Shown in pieces: positions 1 to 6,632 of a stretch of DNA of 10,322 bases; positions within the stretch are counted from its first letter, which is position 1; each line of letters opens with the position of its first letter. The translations under genes were made by a program, and so were the position numbers. The notes beneath the pieces are model-generated. The model had not been told where the DNA came from, did not search any database, and worked only from the letters and a program-made list of their open reading frames with translations. This DNA comes from Methanosarcinaceae archaeon (lineage in GTDB: Archaea; Halobacteriota; Methanosarcinia; Methanosarcinales; Methanosarcinaceae), in assembly GCA_020793555.1 (NCBI GenBank), contig DQIO01000254.1, positions 1-10,322 of the forward strand. Direction: 5' to 3'.

Positions 1-13
1 CTATCTATTTATG

Positions 14-57
14 AACTATTCAATCTACCGACAACGTTTATGCATAGCTGAATAGTT
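14..57 (-). terminator. Inverted repeat downstream of the DUF47 gene
   Basis: AACTATTCA (14-22) and TGAATAGTT (49-57) form a perfect 9-bp inverted repeat around a 26-nt loop, starting 12 nt past the DUF47 stop codon. The position suggests a transcription end or mRNA 3'-end structure, but the loop is long and no clear U-tract follows, so an operator for a gene outside the window is equally possible. Confidence 0.35.
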
Positions 58-68
58 ACCATTTCTCT

Positions 69-761
69 TTATCTTCTCAAGATCATAGTTCTTAATCGGT
101 CTGCTGCATATTCCGATTTGTCGGCTATATCCCCGATGGATTTTACGAGTTCTGCAAGGTGATAAACACCTGCACCGCCAAGAATTTCCTCATGTTTGAA
201 AATTATCTTTACAAGATTGGTTTCGATAACATCGACATCATGTTCCAATTCTTCTACTTGCGGAACAATTGCCAGCGTTTGTTTAACCTCTTTTTTGCTG
301 AACGATGTCTCAAGCAGTTCGCTTAACTTATCAACCAATGTTTCATACATTTCCACAGTTTCAGCCGATTTTGACATAAGTTGCAATAAGCCGTTCCGGA
401 TCACATCCGGAAGTTCACATTTTCGCAGTGTCAACCAGTATGCAACATTTTGTGCATCGTCCGCTATAGAATCTTGTGGTTTTAAGAAATCCAGAAGGTC
501 ATCTGCGTTTACAGGTAGCATGATAGAGGATTTCAATTGTGAACGTATAGTCTGTTTAATAATATCTGCTTCATGTTCAATAACATCGATCTCGTTGCTT
601 AATTCCTCTACGCGTGCCATATCGCCTGCGCAGTAGGCTTCAACTGATTCGCTTAATTTCCGAACCGCATCTGCACCTTTTTCTGCATGCATGTGCAGTG
701 GTCTGAAAGGCGATTCTGCAAATACACTAAGTACTGAACGGATGTATTTTCTTTTCATCAT
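69..761 (-). CDS. PhoU-like DUF47 protein, partner of the PiT phosphate transporter
   Basis: The 230-residue protein matches the DUF47/PhoU_div family (TIGR00153 type), the usual length. It is all-helical in character, with acidic helix motifs typical of PhoU-like bundles: [14 protein letters not shown] at about 57-70, QDSIADDAQ at about 96-104, LEHDVDVIE near 172 and [13 protein letters not shown] near the C terminus. No signal peptide or membrane segment is seen, so it should be cytosolic. The start overlaps the stop of the PiT gene by 4 nt (ATGA, 758-761), which indicates translational coupling. Members of this family encoded beside PiT permeases are thought to modulate phosphate uptake; that role is family knowledge, not shown here. 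Two consecutive ATG codons make the exact start uncertain by one residue. Confidence 0.93.
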   Translation of the reverse strand: MMKRKYIRSVLSVFAESPFRPLHMHAEKGADAVRKLSESVEAYCAGDMARVEELSNEIDVIEHEADIIKQTIRSQLKSSIMLPVNADDLLDFLKPQDSIADDAQNVAYWLTLRKCELPDVIRNGLLQLMSKSAETVEMYETLVDKLSELLETSFSKKEVKQTLAIVPQVEELEHDVDVIETNLVKIIFKHEEILGGAGVYHLAELVKSIGDIADKSEYAADRLRTMILRR

Positions 762-1795
762 ATTCCAATCCCCATAAGCCCTGTAAATATTAGCGCAGCC
801 GTGAGTGCTGCAATAGGGACAGTTATTATCCAGGATGACATTATCTTTCCAATGACACTTAAATCAACCGCCGCAAGACCGCCTGCAAGACCAACACCGA
901 TAACCGATCCTACAAGAGTGTGTGTAGTCGATATTGGAAGTGAACTGTAACTGTGCATAACAACAACTGTCGCGGTTGCAAACTCCGCAGAAAAACCTCT
1001 GGTAGGAGTAAGTTCTGTGATCTTTGTACCGATCGTCTCAATAACACGGTAGCCCCATGTTGCAAGACCGATAATCATTCCAAATCCTCCAACAGCCAAT
1101 ATCCATGTGGGCATTATATCGCCGGTTAAACCAAGGGTGTTCAGAGCTGCTGAGAGTGGACCTACCGCATTTGCCACATCATTGGATCCATGTGCAAATG
1201 CGATGTAGCAGGCAGTCAGTATCTGCAATCCTACAAATTTTTTCTCGATATCGTATGGGTCACTTGCCCGCTGTAGTAAGAAATACCTAATCAGCGAGAA
1301 TATGAAATATGCGATCATTGCCCCAAGAATAGGCGAGATAAGCCAGCTGGCAACAATTTTGAGAAGTACCGCCCAATTGATATCTGCAAGTTCTATTACA
1401 CCGTTAAACGCTGCAACCAGACCAAAACCCAAAACTGCTCCAACTATGGAATGTGAGGTTGATACAGGTATATTGTAAAAGGTAGCAAAGGTGATCCAGA
1501 ATCCCGCTGCAAGTATTGCCGCAAGCATACCTATTACAACAAGGTGGGGGTCGATCAGTTTTATTGTGTCGATCGGTACGATATCTTTTGCTATCGTTGA
1601 GGCGACTCTTTTTCCAAAGAGCACTGCCCCTGCAAATTCGAAAACTCCTGCTATTATGATTACTTGTTTGATAGACAGAACTCCGCTACCCACCGATGTC
1701 CCCATTGCATTTGCAAGATCGTTTGCGCCAATGTTCCATGCCATGTATAATCCGGCAAGAACAAGTGCAATTACCACTGGATCAAAAAAATCCAT
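758..1795 (-). CDS. pit: PiT-family inorganic phosphate permease
   Basis: A 345-residue polytopic membrane protein of the PiT (PHO-4) family, which takes up phosphate with a cation (H+ or Na+). Both halves of the internal duplication are visible: [10 protein letters not shown] at 23-32 pairs with [11 protein letters not shown] at 203-213, and [14 protein letters not shown] at 110-123 pairs with [14 protein letters not shown] at 287-300. About ten hydrophobic segments are spread along the chain, with a charged cytosolic loop near 175-187. The length suits the short archaeal/bacterial PiT type without the large central loop. An AAAGGAG ribosome site lies 10 nt ahead of the ATG. It is the first gene of a two-gene unit with DUF47. 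No high-affinity Pst genes are in the window. Confidence 0.96.
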   Translation of the reverse strand: MDFFDPVVIALVLAGLYMAWNIGANDLANAMGTSVGSGVLSIKQVIIIAGVFEFAGAVLFGKRVASTIAKDIVPIDTIKLIDPHLVVIGMLAAILAAGFWITFATFYNIPVSTSHSIVGAVLGFGLVAAFNGVIELADINWAVLLKIVASWLISPILGAMIAYFIFSLIRYFLLQRASDPYDIEKKFVGLQILTACYIAFAHGSNDVANAVGPLSAALNTLGLTGDIMPTWILAVGGFGMIIGLATWGYRVIETIGTKITELTPTRGFSAEFATATVVVMHSYSSLPISTTHTLVGSVIGVGLAGGLAAVDLSVIGKIMSSWIITVPIAALTAALIFTGLMGIGI

Positions 1796-1869
1796 TATTA
1801 AATATCTCCTTTGAATCTCATTTCAAATCGCAAATGTGACCAATTGAAGATAAAGGTTTATTTATTACT

Positions 1870-1896
1870 CTATATAGTAATATAAAATCTATATAG
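1870..1896 (-). promoter_or_regulatory. pit promoter with paired CTATATAG palindromes
   Basis: Two identical 8-bp palindromes, CTATATAG (1870-1877 and 1889-1896), lie 19 bp apart and bracket TAATATAAAAT (1878-1888), read on the minus strand as an archaeal-type TATA element ATTTTATATTA. The predicted mRNA would begin about 25 nt further on and carry a leader of about 60 nt. The symmetric flanking suggests a repressor site over the TATA box, but AT-rich palindromes also arise by chance. Confidence 0.45.
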
Positions 1897-1998
1897 GAAT
1901 ATGCACGGTCCAATTTTCCAGTTATTTTTCTGATACTGACTCTAATCAACATCCGTTTAAATTCGAATTTATCCGCCATTGATTGTTATGATAAACCA

Positions 1999-2134
1999 AC
2001 CGCAGAGGGCATTCACCTTCCACGAAGTTGAATGTCTGCCACGTTCGCAAGGCGTGCAGGTCACAGAGAGTGAAAAGTGAAGGATGAAGTTGCAAACCAG
2101 TTGACAACTCTGCGCCCTTTGCGTACTCTGCGGT
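1999..2134. repeat. CCGCAGAG-bounded inverted-repeat element, copy 1
   Basis: The element opens with ACCGCAGAG (1999-2007) and closes with its exact reverse complement CTCTGCGGT (2126-2134). Near the right end it carries the related string TCTGCGCCCTTTGCG, and internally CACAGAGAG. A second, shorter element with the same end sequence is at 10041-10111. Sequences built on CCGCAGAG/CGCAGAG motifs recur in many prokaryotic genomes and metagenomes as non-coding repeats that produce spurious ORFs (recalled, not checked). No transposase is present here. Confidence 0.6.
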
Positions 2135-2199
2135 GAAAAATGCCCCCATATTCACAGAATAACCGGATTTTGGAGCAATGCACAGCAATGCAGATTACA

Positions 2200-3456
2200 C
2201 TAAAAAAATGAATCAAGTGTTCGCTGGCATCTGATATTCAACAGCATTTCCGCTTTTTCCATCCAGTCTGCATACGGTGTCCGCAAGCGCGTAGATATGT
2301 CTGCAAGTGCAGGTTCGATAGAATCAAATTTCTGCGGCGCATTCTTTAAAGCCTGACGTGCTGCTTCACGAACCACCCAAACCCCGAGAGGTGCCCAATA
2401 ATCAGGTCGGATCTCGCGCACCATAAAGACAGATGCCTGTCTTTTGATCCCGTTGAGATATTCAAGCGCACCCAATCGTGCCGCATAGTACCCGCCTGCA
2501 AGAGATGAGTATCCCTTCTTTCCATTAATTCCTTCATGGTCTGACCCGATCCATGCCGTGTTCCCTGACCACACTGTCTTTGGCAGCCATGCTTCGATCA
2601 GTTCATACGAAAAACTGCGCGGGATAAAAAGTATCTCAAAATGATTCCCAAAAGTCTCACCGCTAAACAGCGTAATATCCCCGATTTGCTGATAATCCTT
2701 GATGGATTGCAACAGGTTCTTGCCTGCCATATCATCCACTGCTGTAATAGACCAGCGTGTCGGGACAAGACGACGTTCCCTGCCCAACAACCCGATTGAC
2801 AGCAACCGTGTTATATGTTCGTTTGGGACATTGTCGGTGCGCAGTTCAGAAACAACATCCTTTGCCAGCGCATCGGTATCATACACAAGGTAATCCACTT
2901 TCTTTGGGACTTTCGGGTTCTCTGTTATCTCAAAGTTCTTCACTGTACCCGAGGGTCCCATTGGTGTTAACACACCATCGAATTTGAGTTCGTTCTTTAT
3001 CGGTTTGGTAAACCATGCTTCCGTATCGATTGGTTTTTTTGAAAGGGCAAGTTCCTGTGATTTTAAAAGAAGGGGATTGTCGTGCGAACTGGCATCCTTG
3101 ACTTTCACTTTTGTATTTGCCCTGACAAGTTGAGAACGGGAAGAAATTATGTCCTCGATCCCCATCTTGAGCCATTCTTTTGGATCTTCTAAAGCCATGG
3201 CATCGTTTCCGCTCACAAACGGTGGGATCATCGGACCGGCAGACACTGAAGGATAGCCATATCGCCCTACAAAAACAGCAGGTGGGGATGCCCCAAAAAT
3301 AGAATTACTTGATTTAATGTTAATGTTAATTTTAGAAGAGAACGATTCAATTGACTTGAATTTTTTAAGTATCGGGCATGTCGGACGTCCGCACAGCCCT
3401 TTTCCTTTACATTTGATACAGAGTTTTTGTTGCAATGTTATTCGTCTTCCCCACAA
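2200..3456 (-). CDS. nreA: Nre-family archaeal DNA repair protein with C-terminal PIP motif
   Basis: The protein (418 residues from a TTG start) fits the archaeal Nre family (Nre_N plus Nre_C domains). An N-terminal Cys cluster C13, C16, C22, C27 is probably a zinc site. It is followed by the family core, including FGASPPAVFVGRYGYPSVS at about 54-72. The last eight residues, QRTLDSFF, match a PCNA-interacting (PIP) box. Nre proteins of haloarchaea bind PCNA and contribute to repair of DNA damage; the biochemical activity is unknown to me. The start is uncertain: TTG at 3456 overlaps the upstream regulator gene by 19 nt, whereas TTG at 3435 lies 2 nt after its stop, with GGGGA 12 nt upstream, and still keeps all four cysteines. 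Either arrangement implies co-transcription with that regulator. Confidence 0.9.
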   Translation of the reverse strand: MWGRRITLQQKLCIKCKGKGLCGRPTCPILKKFKSIESFSSKININIKSSNSIFGASPPAVFVGRYGYPSVSAGPMIPPFVSGNDAMALEDPKEWLKMGIEDIISSRSQLVRANTKVKVKDASSHDNPLLLKSQELALSKKPIDTEAWFTKPIKNELKFDGVLTPMGPSGTVKNFEITENPKVPKKVDYLVYDTDALAKDVVSELRTDNVPNEHITRLLSIGLLGRERRLVPTRWSITAVDDMAGKNLLQSIKDYQQIGDITLFSGETFGNHFEILFIPRSFSYELIEAWLPKTVWSGNTAWIGSDHEGINGKKGYSSLAGGYYAARLGALEYLNGIKRQASVFMVREIRPDYWAPLGVWVVREAARQALKNAPQKFDSIEPALADISTRLRTPYADWMEKAEMLLNIRCQRTLDSFF

Positions 3457-3794
3457 ATGCCGCAGTATTCTACACCTGGATCGTTTCTATACAACCAACC
3501 TGATTTCTGGACAAATTTACATGCATTGCACATACCTTTAACCTTGTCCTTTGTAGAAATATCTGTTAATAATTCTGTTGCAAACTGACTGATGACCGTT
3601 TTTGTGTCATCGGAAAAATCAACCTCTGCCCCTCGTTTTTCACTTACATACTGTGACACGGCAGCTCTTGAAAGTCCCAAAATATCTGCAACTTTTTGTT
3701 GTGTACAGTTATGTTCTACCATAAGAACTCGTGCAAGTTCTGCCCTGATTGCAGGCAGGACTTTCTGTACCATTATTTCGCAGGGGGTTTTCAT
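3438..3794 (-). CDS. Small HTH transcriptional regulator with a C-terminal Cys4 motif
   Basis: A 118-residue cytosolic DNA-binding protein that resembles archaeal predicted regulators of the COG2522 type. A helix-turn-helix spans about 32-52 (QQKVADILGLSRAAVSQYVSE). The C-terminal part carries two CxxC pairs, C89/C92 and C111/C114, suited to zinc or an Fe-S cluster; further cysteines are C5 and C30. There is no ThiN or other ligand domain. GGAG lies 7 nt before the ATG, and a TATA-like CTATATATC at 3829-3837 would give a very short leader. The gene follows iscU on the same strand and runs into nre. Metal or cluster sensing is inferred from the cysteines and the neighbourhood only. Confidence 0.85.
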   Translation of the reverse strand: MKTPCEIMVQKVLPAIRAELARVLMVEHNCTQQKVADILGLSRAAVSQYVSEKRGAEVDFSDDTKTVISQFATELLTDISTKDKVKGMCNACKFVQKSGWLYRNDPGVEYCGICGEDE

Positions 3795-3828
3795 GATATA
3801 GCTCCATTTTTGATTGTATATATTATAG

Positions 3829-3842
3829 ATATATAGTTTAAG
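3829..3842 (-). promoter_or_regulatory. Candidate promoter for the HTH regulator-nre pair
   Basis: Read on the minus strand, the sequence is CTTAAACTATATATC: a purine-rich BRE-like stretch followed by a TATA box, about 39 nt upstream of the regulator ATG. A start site about 25 nt downstream would leave a leader of about 13 nt containing the GGAG ribosome site. This suggests the pair can be transcribed separately from iscSU. Confidence 0.45.
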
Positions 3843-3904
3843 TTAATCCGAGCATAGCGAGGATTTTCTTTTATTTATAGTTAATGTATTAAAATTGAAA
3901 GTAG

Positions 3905-4282
3905 TTACTTTTTAATGTTTTGCTTATTTTTGTAATCTTCGATCGCAGCATGAAGCCCGTCAGCAGCAAGGTTTGAACAGTGCAGCTTAACTTGCGGAAG
4001 CCCACCCAATTCCTCTGCAACATCGTTGCGTGTAATCTCAAGTGCTTCTTCAATCGTTTTTCCAATTGCCATCTCTGTTATCATACTCGATGTGGCAATT
4101 GCCGCACCACATCCAAATGTCTTGAATTTTACATCTGTGAGGATCCCGTCTTCGACCTTGATGTGAATATTCATCATATCTCCACAAGTTGGGTTTCCTA
4201 CTTGTCCAACACCATCTGCATCCTCAATCTCCCCGACATTACGCGGGTTTGAGAAATAATCCATCACTTTTTCATTGTACAT
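3905..4282 (-). CDS. iscU: Fe-S cluster assembly scaffold IscU
   Basis: A 125-residue IscU/NifU N-terminal domain protein, full length for the family. The cluster ligands are all present: C33 with D35 in the PTCGD motif, C58 in FGCGAAIA, and H101-C102 in KLHCSNLA. It receives persulfide sulfur from IscS, assembles [2Fe-2S] or [4Fe-4S] clusters in the cytosol and hands them to acceptor proteins. The segment equivalent to the bacterial HscA-binding LPPVK reads LPQVK (95-99), and no HscA/HscB, ferredoxin or IscA gene is nearby. An AGG precedes the ATG by 7 nt. It lies 142 bp after iscS, a gap filled partly by an 18-bp repeat array, so it may have its own promoter. Confidence 0.96.
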   Translation of the reverse strand: MYNEKVMDYFSNPRNVGEIEDADGVGQVGNPTCGDMMNIHIKVEDGILTDVKFKTFGCGAAIATSSMITEMAIGKTIEEALEITRNDVAEELGGLPQVKLHCSNLAADGLHAAIEDYKNKQNIKK

Positions 4283-4292
4283 TTTTAACCTG

Positions 4293-4364
4293 CCTGTGAA
4301 TATAAATTCAAATGTAAATACAAATGTGAATGTAAATACAAATGTTAATGTAAATACAATTTTA
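4293..4364 (-). repeat. 18-bp direct repeat array in the iscS-iscU gap
   Basis: Three consecutive 18-bp units begin at 4311, 4329 and 4347, with a degenerate fourth unit at about 4293-4310. Each contains the near-palindrome TGTAAATACA (4313-4322, 4331-4340, 4349-4358; the fourth position reads TGTGAATATA at 4295-4304). The array is directly upstream of iscU, with a TATA-like AATTTATATTC (minus strand) at its iscU-proximal end. The regular spacing suggests a multi-site operator. Confidence 0.6.
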
Positions 4365-4424
4365 ACTATTGATCCGAATCGAATTCAGAAAATGAATCTG
4401 CCTGGTTATCATTGGTGATATTGA

Positions 4425-5597
4425 TTAGCTGAGTTTCATTTTTCCTGCGATGGGTGACATTGCCCGCAGCCGTCCTACAACTTCTATCAGCGCCTCGACC
4501 ACGTAATCCACTTCTTCTTGCGTATTACCCTTTCCAAGTGTGATCCGAATCGAGCCATGTGAATCCTCAGGTCTTAATCCAATAGCAGTCAAAACGTGTG
4601 AGGGTTTAAGTGATTTTGATGAACAAGCCGACCCTGTTGATATCGCAATACCTTTCATATCCAGGAATAGGAGCATCGATTCTCCTTCTATGAAATTAAA
4701 CCTGAGATTGACATTGTTTGGAAGTCGTTTTTTTGCATGTCCGCTAAGGTACACATAGTCCATTGAATCCATTACTTTTTCAATAAGTGAGTCCCTAAGT
4801 TGTGTCATGTGTTTTGAATCATCGATGCGATGTTCATTGACAAGAGATACCGCTTTTGCAAATCCTACGATTCCTGATACATTTTCGGTGCCCGCACGCA
4901 TACTTTGTTCATGGCTTCCACCATGTGCAAGTGATTGCAGTGGCGTGCCTTTTCTGACATACAATGCACCCACACCTTTTGGACCATATATCTTGTGTGA
5001 TGATATGGACAACATATCCACCCCAAGTTCATCAACATTGACTGCAATCTTACCAAAAGACTGCACAGCATCTGTGTGTAGATATATGCCTTTTTCTTTT
5101 GTGAGTTTGCTGATATCCGAAATTGGTTGTATGGTACCGATCTCATTGTTTGCATGCATAACTGAAATCAGAATGGTATCATCACGTATGGCTTTTTCAA
5201 ATTCATCCATATCAATGATCCCGTCACTGTCCACCGAAACATATGTGATCTCAAATCCTTCATTTTCAAGATATGCGCATGTATTGAGTACTGCAGGATG
5301 CTCGATGGTTGATGTTATGATGTGTTTGCCCCTATCGGAATTGCGGTACGCGATACCTTTGATTGCAAGATTATCTGATTCAGTCCCGCCTGATGTGAAT
5401 ATGATCTCTTCGGGTTTTGCACCGATCGAGGATGCAACCTCCTGGCGGGATTGTTCAAGTACTTTGGCAGCTTCCTGCCCGAATGAATGCAGGCTGGATG
5501 CATTGCCGAACTTATCTGTAAAATAAGGCAACATGACATCAACCACCCTCGGGTCTACTGGGGTTGTGGCACCATGATCCATGTATATTCGTTTCAT
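4425..5597 (-). CDS. iscS: Cysteine desulfurase IscS/NifS
   Basis: A 390-residue PLP-dependent class V aminotransferase-fold enzyme that removes sulfur from L-cysteine, giving alanine and an enzyme persulfide. Visible motifs are HGATTPVDPRV at the N terminus, SGGTESDNLAIKG (69-81), H100 in EHPAV, the PLP aspartate D176 in HTDAVQS, the Schiff-base lysine K202 in SSHKIYGPKG, RAGTEN (234-239) and the catalytic loop Cys C325 in STGSACSS. Length and motif order are normal for IscS. The iscU gene 142 bp downstream is its natural sulfur acceptor. No clear Shine-Dalgarno precedes the ATG. A TATA box at 5641-5649 predicts a leader of about 22 nt. All catalytic residues are intact. Confidence 0.97.
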   Translation of the reverse strand: MKRIYMDHGATTPVDPRVVDVMLPYFTDKFGNASSLHSFGQEAAKVLEQSRQEVASSIGAKPEEIIFTSGGTESDNLAIKGIAYRNSDRGKHIITSTIEHPAVLNTCAYLENEGFEITYVSVDSDGIIDMDEFEKAIRDDTILISVMHANNEIGTIQPISDISKLTKEKGIYLHTDAVQSFGKIAVNVDELGVDMLSISSHKIYGPKGVGALYVRKGTPLQSLAHGGSHEQSMRAGTENVSGIVGFAKAVSLVNEHRIDDSKHMTQLRDSLIEKVMDSMDYVYLSGHAKKRLPNNVNLRFNFIEGESMLLFLDMKGIAISTGSACSSKSLKPSHVLTAIGLRPEDSHGSIRITLGKGNTQEEVDYVVEALIEVVGRLRAMSPIAGKMKLS

Positions 5598-5640
5598 GTT
5601 ATCGTCTAAATCAAAGTCTAAATTCAGTTAATCTTCGACA

Positions 5641-5649
5641 TATATAAAT
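5641..5649 (-). promoter_or_regulatory. iscS promoter (TATA box)
   Basis: The minus-strand sequence ATTTATATA is a good archaeal TATA box, centred 48 nt before the iscS ATG. Upstream in the same gap, the 9-mer ATTGTGGCA occurs twice (5658-5666 and 5731-5739, 73 bp apart), the nearer copy within 10 bp of the TATA box. It may be a binding site, though two short copies are weak evidence. Confidence 0.5.
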
Positions 5650-5782
5650 GTATAACTATTGTGGCATGCATACAATGGTTGCACTCTTTACAATCATTAA
5701 ATCTACATTAAGTCACATAATACTAAAAATATTGTGGCAAACCGTTTGGTTATGCACACAAACCCCAAAATGTGTAAATGTT

Positions 5783-6091
5783 TTAATCTCTTATTTGATC
5801 CGGAGAGAATCCTTTTGAGACAAGTACCGCTTTCATACGTGAAAGATGGTTACCCTGCAATTCAACAGTATTGCCTTTTACAGTACCACCGCATGCGAAT
5901 TTTGATTTTAGATATGTGGACAGTTCATGAAGGTCTATTTCATGGGCATCAAAGCCGTCAACAACCGTAACTTCCTTTCCATATCTTCTTCTGTTCACTT
6001 TAACGATAATTCGCTGTTGCTCTTTTGCTACTTCTTCGCAGATGCACAATTCTGATGGCAATCCGCAGACGTGGCACATTTCTGAACTCAT
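5783..6091 (-). CDS. Translation initiation factor aIF1 (SUI1 family)
   Basis: A 102-residue SUI1-domain protein of normal archaeal length. An N-terminal Cys cluster (C6, C9, C16, C18 in [13 protein letters not shown]) precedes the SUI1 fold, which includes [13 protein letters not shown], the basic/glycine loop FACGGTVKG and the helix region [17 protein letters not shown]. aIF1 binds the small ribosomal subunit near the P site and enforces start-codon fidelity. A GGAGG sits 12 nt before the ATG, and a TATA-like TAATATA overlaps the inverted repeat at 6127-6146. The gene is divergent from DUF192. Bacterial YciH is a relative, but the Cys cluster and setting favour the archaeal factor. Confidence 0.95.
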   Translation of the reverse strand: MSSEMCHVCGLPSELCICEEVAKEQQRIIVKVNRRRYGKEVTVVDGFDAHEIDLHELSTYLKSKFACGGTVKGNTVELQGNHLSRMKAVLVSKGFSPDQIRD

Positions 6092-6126
6092 TTTTTGGTT
6101 TATCCTCCGATGTTATTATGTATCTT

Positions 6127-6146
6127 GTTACGTATATTAACGTAAC
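6127..6146. promoter_or_regulatory. Inverted repeat in the aIF1/DUF192 divergent promoter region
   Basis: GTTACGT (6127-6133) and ACGTAAC (6140-6146) are perfect 7-bp arms around a 6-bp AT spacer. The repeat sits between the two divergent starts. It overlaps a TATA-like element for aIF1 and abuts the TATA box used by DUF192, a layout typical of a shared dyad operator. Confidence 0.5.
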
Positions 6147-6150
6147 TAAA

Positions 6151-6158
6151 TTATAATA
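6151..6158 (+). promoter_or_regulatory. TATA box for a leaderless DUF192 transcript
   Basis: TTATAATA is centred about 25 nt upstream of the ATG at 6180, the distance at which archaeal transcription starts. No Shine-Dalgarno precedes the ATG, so the mRNA is probably leaderless. Confidence 0.5.
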
Positions 6159-6179
6159 AGATGTATAGAGTAATCAACG

Positions 6180-6533
6180 ATGCTATTAAAGTCTAATGGT
6201 AAAATTATTGCATCAGATATGGAATTTGCACAGAGTTTTCTTAGTCAGACTCTTGGGTTGATGTTTCGGAAAAATATTAAAAATGACTATGCCCTTGTGT
6301 TTGAGATGAAGCGACCAAAACAAGTTTCTCTTCACATGCTTTTTGTCAGGTTTCCAATCGATGTGCTGTTTTTGAATGACTCAAAAACAATAACAAAAAT
6401 TGCACAACTTAACCCATGGACAGGCAGGGAATCATCGGGTGAAAAAGTCAAGTACATCATTGAAATGCCGCAAGGCACAATATTGAAAAACAAGTTGGCA
6501 GTTGGGGAACAACTTTCCTTTGGTTCTGTATGA
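6180..6533 (+). CDS. DUF192 family protein
   Basis: A 117-residue protein of the DUF192 family (COG1430), full length and without a signal peptide, so probably cytosolic, unlike many bacterial members. The family signature is present as LGLMFR (25-30) and LHMLFVRFPIDVLFLN (51-66), followed by the beta-rich tail with YIIEMPQGT and an LAVGEQLSFG ending. The molecular function of the family is not established. It is the only confident plus-strand gene, is divergent from aIF1 across an 88-bp gap and is followed within 15 nt by a strong hairpin. The ATG at 6180 is preferred because an earlier ATG at 6161 stops after three codons. Confidence 0.9.
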   Translation: MLLKSNGKIIASDMEFAQSFLSQTLGLMFRKNIKNDYALVFEMKRPKQVSLHMLFVRFPIDVLFLNDSKTITKIAQLNPWTGRESSGEKVKYIIEMPQGTILKNKLAVGEQLSFGSV

Positions 6534-6546
6534 TATGATTTTGAAC

Positions 6547-6568
6547 GAGGATTTCTGACGAAATCCTC
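6547..6568. terminator. Hairpin between convergent DUF192 and glmM
   Basis: GAGGATTTC (6547-6555) pairs perfectly with GAAATCCTC (6560-6568) across a 4-nt loop. It begins 14 nt after the DUF192 stop, and T-rich sequence follows within about 20 nt. It is likely the DUF192 terminator or 3'-end stabiliser, and could also serve the opposing glmM transcript. Confidence 0.6.
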
Positions 6569-6605
6569 TGAAAAAATTGTTTAGATATTTTTGTAAGGGA
6601 AATCC

Positions 6606-6617
6606 GCCGTATACGGC
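6606..6617. repeat. 12-bp perfect palindrome downstream of glmM
   Basis: GCCGTATACGGC is a perfect palindrome 16 bp past the glmM stop. A stem with no loop is poor for a terminator, so it may be a protein site or part of a 3'-end structure with the neighbouring GGAAATCC string. Confidence 0.4.
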
Positions 6618-6632
6618 AATCAAATTGTTTGG

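Larger units (their letters stand above)
1796..2199. other. Intergenic region between pit and nre
   Basis: This 404-bp stretch holds the pit leader and promoter at one end and a 136-bp inverted-repeat element at 1999-2134. The only reading frame of note, an 80-codon minus-strand frame at 1946-2188, is composed largely of that element and is not believed to be a gene. No tRNA or other RNA gene is recognised. Confidence 0.6.

Noticed and set aside
1946..2188. 80-codon minus-strand open frame after nre
   Set aside because: Most of it is the CCGCAGAG-bounded inverted-repeat element, a type known to create spurious ORFs. It shows no domain and no ribosome site of note.
4807..5526. 239-codon plus-strand frame opposite iscS
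   Set aside because: It is the antisense shadow of iscS, whose catalytic motifs are all intact on the minus strand.
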